Shown piece by piece: positions 46,651 to 57,735 of a stretch of 64,000 nucleotides of DNA (its first letter is position 1; each line of letters starts with the position of its first letter). The DNA lies in assembly GCA_025093985.1 (NCBI GenBank), contig JACAAK010000003.1:4712001-4776000 (forward strand), given 5' to 3'. Position numbers and translations under genes: made by a program. The notes beneath the pieces were generated by a model. It saw only the letters and a list, made by a program, of their open reading frames with translations. It did no database searches and was not told where the DNA came from. The stretch is from Calvatia gigantea (lineage: Eukaryota; Basidiomycota; Agaricomycetes; Agaricales; Lycoperdaceae).

Positions 46651-48245
46651 CTAATATCCATTCCGTCGGGGTCCCATTCCAGGTATTTTGTACCCGCGTG
46701 AGATGCTGTTCAGAGAGAATTCCGGGGTTCCAGCAGTGGGATCTGAGCAGCATGTTCCTGGTGACCAGGGTGCGACCAATGATACCGGCTACGTGTGGCT
46801 GGAGATGTTGGAGAGGCTCGTGAAGAAGCCAGTTATCGTCGACCATGGACATAATCAACCTCAGATCAGAATGGCTGGAAACAGAGTAACGGCGTTATCG
46901 ATGTCACCCAGCTGAAGGCAGCCGCACGTGGGTAAACTGGTCGTGGTTACTCTCAACGCTTAGGAACCTGAAAGTTGTGCTGGAGCCCGAACGACACTTG
47001 ATGCATTGATGCATTGATGCATCATTCCTTGGACCTATGTATGCGGAAACAGTGAGCAACCATTTCCCACTGTCGCCGTAGGTGATATTGAATCCTGTGG
47101 CTTTAGTACTTGATGTCATCATGACTAGCCAGGATCCCCCGGAAGCGTGGCCAAAGACCTCACCTGCTTGACTGCTTCCCCTTTGTGTTCCTTCCTTCTC
47201 CTATTTTTCTTTGTTCCGCCTCTTGCCAGGTTTTTCCCTCGTTTTACCGTTCATCATGCTGGGAGCTCTTTTCATCGATACTGCTACCCTCAAACACAGG
47301 TTGTTGCTTACTCATATTCCGCCAGGTTTGCAACTTTGCATGCTCAAGCGCTTATACGTTGAATTTTCGCACTCATTCATCACCATTCCTGCCACCCAGC
47401 TCCTCCGAAAATGGCGTCAACATTCCTTTTCTACATTGTTCTGGAACTCAGCACCAAAAGCTTGAACTCCCCGGAGATTAGTGGTGTAGCTTGAGAAGGG
47501 GGATGCGTTCCGGTCACCAACAGCCTTCTCTAATCTCATCCCCCCATCCGCCGTTGTTGACCTGAACCCTCCTTCTCTATACCCCCCTCCCGCTCGAATC
47601 TCACAATGTAAAACTTTCGATTAAGTCCACGGGCAAGCGCGATTACGATAAGGTTGTCTGGTGATATCAGGTTGGGGGTGGAATTGGTGGAGACCGAGTG
47701 AGAGTTCATGAGCCTCATTGCTGCCGCTTATGCAGGATATTTATGTTTGTCAGATCTTCGATCAATGGATGACACCCCTATACTACCAGCTGTATCTCGG
47801 GATTTTCTTTTGGCTTCCAGGTTCCACAGAACTTGGGATGCTGTGTCTTCATTAAAATAGAACACTCGTCTTCTTCTTGACTTTACGGACGTTTGGCGAT
47901 GTGTTTAAGTATGAAGTCACTCAGCATGTCCTACAGGTGCGTACCCCCGGTATCACATCTCAGCGGTTATTGAATCTCTCTACCGCTCCTTTGAGAGACA
48001 GCGATCACCCGACATTGAGGTTCAATTCCACAATCTAGAAGAGGGGCGAGGAAACGCGGTAAAAGATTGATGAGTACTGTCGTTTCAGAACTAAGAATAC
48101 ATGTGAGTAGTAAGCGTGGACTTCGCCCTCCCATGTCAGTGACAAATTTGATTACAGCTGGCAACCTCACCAATGCTGCCGTCCGAAATTTTGATAAATC
48201 TTACTTCCACCCCCCCCCCCCTCAAACATATTCTCATCCCTCGTT
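46651..48245 (+). repeat. array block T2 with an ATGCATTG microsatellite
   Basis: 47290-48245 is the counterpart of T1 (30300-32362). Near 46998-47020 ATGCATTG is repeated three times. A poly-C run lies just upstream of the gene at about 48212. No coding sequence supported. Confidence 0.5.
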
Positions 48246-49824
48246 ATGCCGCTTATCATCGCCTTTCTTGTAGTAGCAACGCTCAACCTTACGTCTAGTG
48301 CACCAGTACTACCATTGACCCCTGACAACAATACGACCACCCATCTAGGCAATCTTTGGCCGTGAGCTCCCAGATTACCTCAACGTCGCGCCCTCTCGCA
48401 CCATCCAGGACATTATCTGGAGCTGTCTAGCCACCATATTCGCTTGTACCTGGGTTGCAGTCCACCCAAACGTACCTAGACCAGAGGATTCAGGATGGAA
48501 GAGGTTGAAGCAGAGGGTTGTTATCGTGTTCTATGCAATTTTGACACCTGAAGTAGTTATCCTGTGGGCAATGAGGCAGCGGGTGGGAGCAGCGAAGCAT
48601 ATGAAAGAATATAATAAGAAATTCTACCCTTCGGGTCAGTTCTTAGGCTCTTGTAGATTGTCTCTGGACTTACACTTGACAGTAACGCCGCCCTCGTATT
48701 CTGTCTGGTGGGGTGTCAAGTATTGGTTTTGTGGCCCCACGGATGAGAAGTCAGACAGCCTCTGGAACATAACCCATGGTTTCCTTCTCGAGATGGATGG
48801 ATTTGGTAGATGGTTCAGGCCAAGCCTATCCATTCTGTTGAATGTCATTGGCGCTTGGGGAGTGGGATACCTGACCCTGTTGATATTCCAGAGGACGAAA
48901 TTTACGACAAGAGTAAGGGTGATTTCCTCACCAAGCTCCTTGTCGTTCTTCAGACAACGTGGTTCATATTTCAATGCCTTGCTCGCTGGATGACACATTT
49001 ACCTGTTACTGAACTCGAGGTCGTTACGCTTGCATTTGCACTGCTCAATATTGGCACGTACATCCTGTGGTGGGACAAACCTCAAAACATGTCTGTAGCC
49101 ATTCGGATAGATAGATATAGGAGGCCCAAAAAGTCACAGGAGGAAAGGAAGACAACTGGAGTGAGCAAAGGGAATTCAGTGCATGGAACACCTTCAGGGG
49201 GTGGGGCAGGGGAGAGTGCGGACGAGGACTACTGCCTATGGAGGTCGGAATCTTCGTTGGAGGACCAACCTTATCAAGAATTCGGATTTCTAGGCAGAGC
49301 CGCAGTCGCCATGGAGTGGTGTGTTTGTTTTCACCCCGGCCCCTGTTTGCGATACCAACTCCAAGATGTCCTCAAATTTGTTGGTGCACCCTTCGTGCCA
49401 CTTGTCACCATGGCTGTCGACCCTGCTGGTGCAAGTGAATATGATCGCATTTTCTATTCTTCCGAAACCAGTCATTGGAAGGTTTCGATCTGTTTCTTGA
49501 TAGTTGGCACTTTATTTGGTGGCCTACACGTTGTACCTCTCTGGTCATCGTCATTGCCTCCCTCTCCTGAAAAGATTTTGTGGCAACTATCGGCAGTTTT
49601 AATTACCGTTGCACCGTTCATAAGCGTTTGTCTATTTTTTTTTGGTGAAAGGTCGTCCAGTGGCGTTGTAGGCCTTCTACTTTTCCTTTGCACTGCAGAA
49701 GTATTTTGCTCATATTTGTTCGCCCGTGTTATCCTTGTCGTCCTTGCCTTTACCACCCTTCGCGAACCTCCTCCTGATGCGATTTCGGGGCATTGCCTGG
49801 TCTCCGTTTCTTCCCCACTTTTAG
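48246..49824 (+). pseudogene. TWVAVHPNVP-family gene, copy 3 (several frameshifts)
   Basis: The start MPLIIAFLVVATLNLTSSAP is a signal peptide. The frame then ends at TGA (48363) because of an indel between PDNNT and the DYLNVAPSRTIQDIIWSC part. A second one-base insertion near 48798 (ATGGATGGATTTGG against ATGCACGGTTTGG) shifts the cytoplasmic block. From 48850 a long frame is open: DIPEDEIYDKSKGDFLTKLL, then WFIFQCLARWMTHLPVTELE, and the C-terminal helices FLIVGTLFGGLHVVPLW and FARVILVVLAFTTLREPPPD. The damage differs from that in copies 1 and 2. Confidence 0.7.
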
Positions 49825-52639
49825 ATCCAGTAGAATCTAGCTGTCCTCGTAACAAATCCCTTTCTTCTCGTACAGACTTGATTCCTCTTCGTTTCTAGAA
49901 AAGTCCGTTTGTCTGTCGACTCGTTCTTACCACAATCACACTACTTCTTCCTATCTCCACGTCGCATTCAATGGCCCTTGAAAACCCATTCTAGCTTAAG
50001 CCCAAGCATACAACACAATAAGATAATGGTTATGCAAATACGGCCGAGATACGGTACAGGCGGCTCAGGCGTTAGTGGTACCGGGCGTTTACTATGGTGG
50101 TTGCGCCCGCCTTGGGGGTTCTTGACAATACTCTTTTCCCATTCCCTTGTTCGGTACTGAAGCTCTCCACAGAACTACTCAAAGTACACGTTCGGCCTTA
50201 TCCGCGCAAATCCCACGATCACCCAGACCATCCGTTCGAAGAAAAACCCGGACATCCGGGGAGTCTGGAACCCCTTTACAGTTTTTCGCCGGTTCTCAAG
50301 GAATAAGAAATCGTCAACCCCACCCGAAACTTGTGCGAAAGTAAAAGCTGAGAAAGGGACAAGGGGTAGGCCAGAGATGGTCGTGAAAGTAGTCGGGAGG
50401 ATTAACACTCGCCAAGGTCAGCTCGCTGTTTTGGCCAGAGATTCTGGGAAAAGCAAAGTAGAGGGGATACTGGGAAGATACGTGGTGCGACCTTGTAAAT
50501 GGGTCTAGAGGGTGCTCCGGTGGGAATATAAGCTAGAACGCAAGGCGGCTCTAAGAGGGAGTGGGAGGCGTTGGTATTGAACAAGAGAAGTTTTGTTTGT
50601 TCAACCACGCAGGGTAGACGTCAGGGTTGGATGGTAGCAGTTGGGACACAAGGGAATCAACGGCTGTCAACGGACACTCAGCAAATATACTGCAGAACCA
50701 GAACCTAAGATACTCACCTGTGGGATGCTGGAACAGACAGCCGACACGCGAGATTTCCAATGACCGTGCTCAAAAGGTTGTGCTTTTTGAAGATATGTGC
50801 CATGGTTGGAATGATAGCGTTTGAATTATGGAGAGATCGACATCTCGTGGAGCGATTGTGAGAAATATCATTCGTCAACTAAGTCAATGTGCTACTTTGA
50901 CCGGAGGGTCCTGGGATGAAAGGAGGGGGACACTGGGGAGATGTATGGCACTAGCCACGATGATGTCGACCTTGCAGAGGGACTGAGGGACAGCTCTGCG
51001 GTAACGTGGGTTCCAGTATGGCGCTTCTGGATAGTGGGAAGCTTCAAGTGGACGTAGATAGGATCAGCGCCGACTAGGGGGAATTTCACCCACTCAGCTG
51101 TGAAAGCGGATGTCAGGGTTAGATGATAATGGCTGAATTACGTGGGACCAACGTCCTATTAATCGGACACTCAGCGAATACGTTGCAGAAACAACTGGGA
51201 CACGCACAACGACGTTCGCGGTACTCAGGAGATTAAAACCGTTTGAGAAACATGAAATGTTTAGAAACTGGGAGTGAAAGTCCAGGGAGCGATTGTGGTC
51301 TGGGAAGGGGTATCGGTTTTAGAATCGGCGCCGGTTTAAGTCGCGGGAGTTTAAGAAGTGAACAATGGTCAGTGACTGATCGCTAAGGAACCAGCAATCG
51401 CTTAGGTACCAACATTTCTCGGAGCCTTGTGAGCTGGTGCAGTCATCAGGACTTGAGGTCTTCGAAAGTCCAGGCGGCGGCCAGGCAGCTGAGCGTGCTT
51501 GGGGGAGCGGAGGCCGTAACACTGATGATGGACGTGTTCAGTGCCTTGCGGGTGCTCGCCCAATTATGTACTCCCCCTTCCATTCCATGTATTGTGTACC
51601 CACAGTCAAGATAGGAATATGAGTATGAGTGAGATGTGTTCGGGGGAGTTTGTCTTGTCTTTCGGGATTCTGGGGGTGCCCCGAGCACCGCGATTTCGGT
51701 GACCAGGGTCGAATCAGTTGATATCGGCCATGTGCGGTTGGAGAGGCTAAGTGAGGGTTTCGTGAAGGAGGCGGTCGCCGACTTGTAGACATAGTCAAGA
51801 GAGGATTGCGTGATTGTTAATGGATTAACGCGTCATCAACTGTCAAAGCTGGACAGCTTGAACGTGTAAGGTCATACTCGCGGTAAGCGGGAAGCGCACG
51901 GCTTTGGGAGCTTTGAGGTCTGAATGACACTCTCAGTGTTGGACAGACCGCGTGGTGTTTTGTGACTCTCAAAGTTTGTGTAGAAATTAAAGGGAGAATG
52001 GGACGAGGGTTTGCTGGAGGTGATCGTGGGGTAGTTGCGAGGATGAACGTTTGTCAAGGACCCGACGCGCTACTTTGATCAGGGTTTCCTGGGGATGGTG
52101 GAGGGGGAATACTGGGAAGGTACGCAGTGCCAGGACATGGGCGTCGACTTCGCAAAGAGGGCCCGGAGGGTGGTCTGCAGAAATGCAAGGTACGGTGCCT
52201 CCGGCTCGTGAGGCAGCTTCAAGTGGAAACGGGAGAGATAGGTGTCAACTAGGAGAACTCGCGCCTGCTTAGCCATGTGGAGGCGAAGGTTGGAGTCGGG
52301 TGGTAGTGGTTGATAGAGTTGATAGAAAAGGAGATTAATAACCTATCAAGAGATATTCAGCGAATACGCTGCAGGAACGGAACCTAGGGTACGCACCTTG
52401 GGATATCGGAATTCACTATACAGTTTATATACGAGACCTCCAATGACCACGTTCGAAATGCCGTGCCTTTTAAAGGTGGATATTGTGACTTCAACGGTAG
52501 GGAGGGTAGGTTGGTGAGGAGGGAGATTACGGCTAGGTGCACGAGCACGTTGGCGTCCGTCCGACGTTGTTCTTGACCAAAGGGATTAGGTTGGAAAGAG
52601 CGGGTAGGAGTGGAGATCACGAAAATGATCAGACAACGG
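49825..52639 (+). repeat. array block R, three copies in tandem
   Basis: R landmarks occur at 50030-50480 (AACACAATAAGATAATGG, GACAAGGGGTAGGCCAGAG), 50885-51130 (CAATGTGCTACTTTGACCGG) and 51950-52310 (GAGAATGGGACGAGGGTTTG). Minus-strand peptides VGADPIYVHLKLPTIQKRH and VDTYLSRFHLKLPHEPEAPY come from the second and third. Confidence 0.55.
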
Positions 52640-53310
52640 AACGATGAATAATTCTGTTCCGAAGGCTCGGAACGATACGATAAGGGTCCGGAAAGGTGTC
52701 AAGAGCGATTACTGAACGTTCGGAAGGCGGCGTTTACGATTGCGTGGCGATTCGGTGTCGAGATGAGAGAGAGAGGAGAGAAAGAGAGATAGATTAGAGA
52801 AATAGGCTAGAGACAGAGACTTCGAGTCGAAACTTGGCTAATTCGTAGCTACCTGACTACAAAAAAGTATACAGGTTTTTATAGAGGAGAATGGTGGGCT
52901 GTGCGCCCGAATTACAAAGAGTAGAATGTAAATTTTAGAGAGAGAACAAAGAAAAACATACTAGCGGGGATGAAGACGGGCCGGAAGCTCATTCTATGAG
53001 GTTCTAAATTATGAGGAATGTAGAAAAAGTATAATAAGTGAATAGAAAAGCGGTCCGTAAGTTTTTTAGAGTCGGAAATGAGAAGTACAGGCGGGCGAGG
53101 TGGAGTTCGGAGGTTGGAGCTTCCGTGGTCGGGACTTCCGAATTAGGAAATCGTGTATGATCCGGACTTCTGGATGGCTCGGAAATGGGATTTTCGGGGT
53201 CGGTGTCTTGGTCATCGTTCTCGGAAGTGAAAGGCGTCGTCGGTGAAGTGGAGTAGTGGGAGGAGTACACGTACATGACACTTTTCAGTGTCAGGTGCTG
53301 TCCGATCTCC
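52640..53310 (-). mobile_element. putative LTR remnant inserted in an R block
   Basis: The stretch interrupts an R block: its left half ends near 52515 and resumes at GGTCATGGTCGTCCTTCTTG (53320). Read on the minus strand it has an LTR-like promoter (CTCTATAAAAACCTGTATAC, about 52867-52886 in plus coordinates) followed by a CT-rich tract (GA-rich on plus at 52765-52800). The minus ORF 53004-53366 has no known domain. No matching second LTR was found in the window. Confidence 0.35.
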
Positions 53311-54210
53311 ACATTGGTCATGGTCGTCCTTCTTGTGCGACTTCCCTCGCCCCTGCTGGGCTCCACAAGCGATTCGAGTGCCTCTTATTTGGGAGTAGGA
53401 TCTTCCTCACCCCCACTCATCCCTTACCCTCAGATCCCTGACCCTAGCTCATCGCTCAATCACTGTAGCGTGACCTTCGACCAGTGATGTTGGTTGCGCT
53501 CGACTGAGGGAGGGGAGGATGCTCATGGGCTTTTTGATGTGATATTAAAGTATTCTCATCCTGTAAGTCTGCGTACTAGCAGACGTTACTCACAGAGGTC
53601 CAACAAGATAAGCAGGCGCAGGGCAATGTATTGGATATGTTGTTATACGCGTATACAGAAAAGTAGATGAGGTGAAGAATGCGGTCGTAGAGAGAGAGGT
53701 GGATCAGTAAAGGTATCAATATGTGATCGGTTGCCTATTTCGGTGATGACGTTAGCACGGTCGTTCGTTGTAACTATAGGCTTCCATCACCTTGTGTATG
53801 AACTTCGGCAAATGGAAGATCAATAGCATTGAATACCATGGCCAATGAGCTCACACGGCCTTCATCTTCCTAACTGGTTGCATATGTGGACGCCAGCTGT
53901 AATTTTATTTTGCTTACTCCCTACGTGACTCTTTATATCTGAAGTTCATTCGTCATTCATTGTAGATGTTACTTATGACTTCGAGTAGTTTTCACCATTT
54001 AAATCTCTTTGTCGGCGAGGTAGCATAGTTATATTACCTGAATTGCTTATGTAACGTAGTCAGTATCAATGATTTCCGTTCCATTCTACTACGTTGTGGG
54101 AGTGAGAAACCTGGACGCCGCAACTGCCTCGATTACTAGCTAAAACACCCATGGGTTTGATGAATCCCCGAAAGCACACTGTCTTCCCAGCACCTCCCTA
54201 TCCACCTGCC
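53311..54210 (+). other. R-block end and upstream flank of gene copy 4
   Basis: 53315-53500 is the right-hand end of an R block. 53500-54210 shows no gene; its last ~60 bp resemble the flank directly before the other gene copies (GTCTTCCCAGCACCTCCCTA). Confidence 0.4.
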
Positions 54211-54448
54211 ATGCTTATTATTGCCTTTCTTATGGTAGTGTTTAATCATGCATCCAGCAGCACCACTGGCAGTACTACCACCAACTACCGAATTTTGGGC
54301 TGGCCACTCCTCTGACCATCTTGGGTCATGAACTCCCAGATTGTATCAATGTCGCACACAACCGCACTGTCCAGGACATCCTCAGGAGCTGTGCTGCAAC
54401 CATATTTGCTTGTACCTGGGTTGCTGTCCACCTGAATGTCCCTAGACC

Positions 54449-54755
54449 TGTTGTGAACTTTTGCCTATTCTTACTCACTCCATACTTGCCTGCATTCTAC
54501 TCTGTTCTGTACCTGTTTCACCTATTCCAGTCCAGTGATCTCCAGGTATTGACTCACAGTAACTACTGCGCCATTGTTGTCAGACATTTCATGTAGTTAC
54601 CTCCATCCGTTCAACCAGATGTCTACTATATTTAAGCGTACATACATACTCCTGTATTTGGTATGCTTAACCACCTCTAGTTCTCCTCCCCTTACTCGCC
54701 CTCAAGTCTTAGCCTAAGTTGCAACCTGAGGTTTACTCAGACTAAGGTCGTAACA
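54449..54755 (+). mobile_element. LTR (307 bp), 5' of gag
   Basis: It begins TGTTGTGAACTTTT and ends AAGGTCGTAACA (TG..CA borders). It matches 63263-63569 with identical length and the same orientation. Contains a TATTTAAGCGTACATACATA promoter-like stretch. TTTGGTTAAGCG directly after it may be the primer-binding site. Confidence 0.8.
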
Positions 54756-54834
54756 TTTGGTTAAGCGTCCCTACCTCACCTTGCAAGGAGTAGGCTGAAA
54801 TAGGCCTGAACAAAGACAACCCAGGAGCTAGTAT

Positions 54835-55902
54835 ATGAGCTTGAACCCAGATGAATACAGAGAACCGAACCTCAAAGTCACCGACAATGAATCTGAAACA
54901 TCAGACAAAGAAGAAACAGGGAACCCCGAAGTACCTGAAGAACCAACCAGAGAAACACATGATGAACCCGGAGTAAACCCAGCAGAAGAAGAAGTATTAT
55001 CAGAACTTCTAAACAAACTCGACCTAGCAGAGGAAGAGTTAGTCCATTAGGAGAAATCAGACAAATCAAGCTCAGAGGAAAAAGAATCAGAAACTGACTC
55101 CGATATGACTGATAATGCAGTAGTGCCCGTGACAGTGCCTAGTGGGAAAGGCCTAGTGCCAGACCCAGGTTTCTTCGATGGAACCCACACCAAATTTGAT
55201 GACTGGTGGAGAGCAATAATGCTCTTCATGAAGTTCAACAAAATAGTCTTAGCGGATGACAAAGCCATAGCAGTCTTAGCCAGACTGAGAGGAGGAACAG
55301 CAGGAGCCTATGCGGCAATGAAGGCCCCACAAATCTTAGATGGAGAGGACTCAGTGGACTGGAAAGCATTTTCTGAAGACTTTAGGAAAACCTTCTCCGA
55401 TGATGCCTCAAACAGCAAAGCAGAATGGCAAATCAAGAAGTTCAAATAGGGGAACAAAAACACAGTAGACTACCTAATTGAATTCCAAGTCCTAAAGAGC
55501 AAGGCGAAAACAGATAATAAACATGCAATGTTCTTACTCAAGAAAAATGCCAGGCAAGACATCATCCACACTATTACAGGTTACCTACCTAGCGCCAGGC
55601 CAGACACCTACACAGAATGGACAGAAGCCATCCTTGCTGTAGGACAAGGATATGAAGCATTAGAATACCAAGGAGATAAGAAAACCAACACTGGAACAAC
55701 CTATGGAGGAATGGGAGAACCAATGGAGATAGAAAGCCGACACCACATTTTCAATGCTGAAGGAAAACCTAAATGCTACAATTGCGGCATTTTCAGACAT
55801 ATGGCCAAAGATTGCAAGAAACCCAAGAGGTTGACTTGCTACAACTGTAGAAAAACAGGCCACATAGCAAAGGCCTGCACTGCACCAAAGAAGATATATT
55901 GA
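54835..55902 (+). pseudogene. retrotransposon gag with two zinc knuckles (Ty3/Gypsy type)
   Basis: One frame from MSLNPDEYREPNLKV to CTAPKKIY, about 355 codons. It starts with an acidic region (EETGNPEVPEEPTRE), then the capsid-like GFFDGTHTKFDDWWRAIMLF and WKAFSEDFRKTFSD, and ends with two CX2CX4HX4C knuckles, [14 protein letters not shown] and [14 protein letters not shown]. Two TAG codons (55048 and 55447) interrupt it, both where CAG (Gln) would restore the frame, so both look like C-to-T changes. Immediately after the second knuckle the sequence switches to the host-array gene. Confidence 0.8.
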
Positions 55903-56538
55903 GATCAGAATCTTCACAGGAGGACCAACCTAATCAAAGACTTGGATTTCTGGGAAGAGCTGCAGTTGTTGTGAAGGAGTGTGTTTGTGGCCTGAACATG
56001 CTGATGAGTACAGTGATCACAGGTCTAGTGATCATGGGCCTCTACCTCCACTAGCTGCAACAATTTCTAACTTTCTGAAATATCATCAATTCTGTCTCTA
56101 GGCCCATCCTGCCACTTTTCATCATGACTGCTAATTTTCACTGTGGCAATGAAAGTGACTACATCTTTTATTCTTCCATTGACCTTGAGCCTTATCCTAG
56201 GACTATTACCTGTTTCTTGCTAGTTGCCACTGTGTTTGGTGGCCTACATCTGGTAGCTCTCTGGTCATTGTCATTTCCTTCCTCTTGTGAACAGTTTCTG
56301 TGGCAACTATCTGCAGGTTTGATTGTTGCTGTACTGATTACAAATACTTGTGGGGATTTTCTACAGTAGGGTGCCTTTCATTGTTTGTCTTGTACTTGAG
56401 GTCTGCAGTGCTGGGCTTGGGGGCTTATACTTGATTGCCTGCCTTATCCTTGTTGTCTTTGTCTTTACCACCCTTCAGGAACTTCTTTCTGACATGTTTC
56501 AAAACATTGTTTGGATTATATTTCTTCCTCACTTTTAG

Positions 56539-57735
56539 ATTTACTAAGGTCAGACCATCCTGTACTTAATGCCTCCCTTTCTATACAAACTTTATGTATT
56601 TTCAAGGTTGGGAAAGTTTGCACTCATATTGATTTGTTCTTCCTGTTCTTTGGCTTACTACAATCACTTCACTTCTTTTATTCTTCAGATTATTTTCAGT
56701 GACTCAGGGTAGTCTTTTCTATTTGGAATCCAATTTATAAAATAAACAAATGAGATAACAGATATATATAGGAGATAGGACATGATACAAATAACTCTGA
56801 AACTAGGCATTTACCATGAAATCACCTGCTTTAGGAAGACTTTACAATATACTCTTTCACTCACTCCTTCATTATCTGTTAACATCCTTTACAGAACAAC
56901 TTGGAGTCTGCCCACACCCAGGGCTGTGCTGATTCTACAATCATACTGCGAATGTATAACAGACATCACACAGCCACAGCATTTTGACTCTCAAGGAAGG
57001 GACAGTGATCAGCCCATCCCTGAGTCTTGTGCATAAGTAAAAGGGAGAATAGAGGGAAGGAAAAGGGAATGTTGGGGGTGGTTGCAGAGTGATTGTGAAA
57101 ACTAACGTTCATTGAGGTCAATGTGCTACTTTGACTAGAGAATCTAGGACAAGAGGAGGGGTGACACTGGGAAAATATATAGTACTAGGTGTAAGGTTGT
57201 CAACCTTGTAGAAAGGGCTGGGAGATGATCTGCAGTAATGTGGGCTCTGGTCTAGTGCTTCTGGATGGTGGAAGAAGGGGGGGATTAGGTGGGAGAAGGT
57301 GGGGTTGACACAGATTATGAGGAATTCCACCTACTCAGATGTAAAGACAGACACCAGGATTGGATAGTAGAGGTTGAGACATAAAGATTGACATCCTATT
57401 AATCAAACACTCAACAAATGTGTTATAGAAACAAAAATACAGATATGCACTATGGATGTCAAGGTTCACTATACAGCTTGTACATGAGACTTCCAAAGAC
57501 CACACCCAGAATGCCATTTCCTTCAACTATGGATATGGTCACTCCAGCAGCAGAAAGCATGGGTTGGAAGCAGTTATCCTCCTTGTGTGCCCTCTTCTTT
57601 TGTCTCTACTTACAGAGTGATTTTAAGGGTTTTCTTCACTTTCACTTCCAACTCACCTCCAAGTCCTGACACTGACTGGTTGCTCACTGTTGCCAGAATG
57701 TCAACTAGTAATGTTGATGTTTCTCAAATGATCTG
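56539..57735 (+). repeat. array block R embedded between gag and pol
   Basis: R landmarks GAATAGAGGGAAGGAAAAGGG and CAATGTGCTACTTTGACTAG are recognisable. The block has nearly lost CpG. It ends where protease/pol coding starts. Confidence 0.55.

Larger units (their letters stand above)
54211..56538 (+). pseudogene. TWVAVHPNVP-family gene, copy 4 (split by LTR-gag sequence)
   Basis: The 5' part (54211-54448) has the ATGCTTATTATTGCC start and TWVAVHLNVPRP, then stops exactly at the LTR border. The 3' part resumes at about 55905 (GAATCTTCACAGGAGGACCA, equal to copy 3 GAATCTTCGTTGGAGGACCA) and runs to the usual stop at 56538. The central third of the gene is absent. The 3' part is almost free of CpG: positions with CG in copies 1-3 read TG or CA here. 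Confidence 0.65.

Noticed and set aside
52740..52810. Functional GA-rich regulatory tract
   Set aside because: Better explained as the CT-rich part of an LTR-like promoter on the minus strand.
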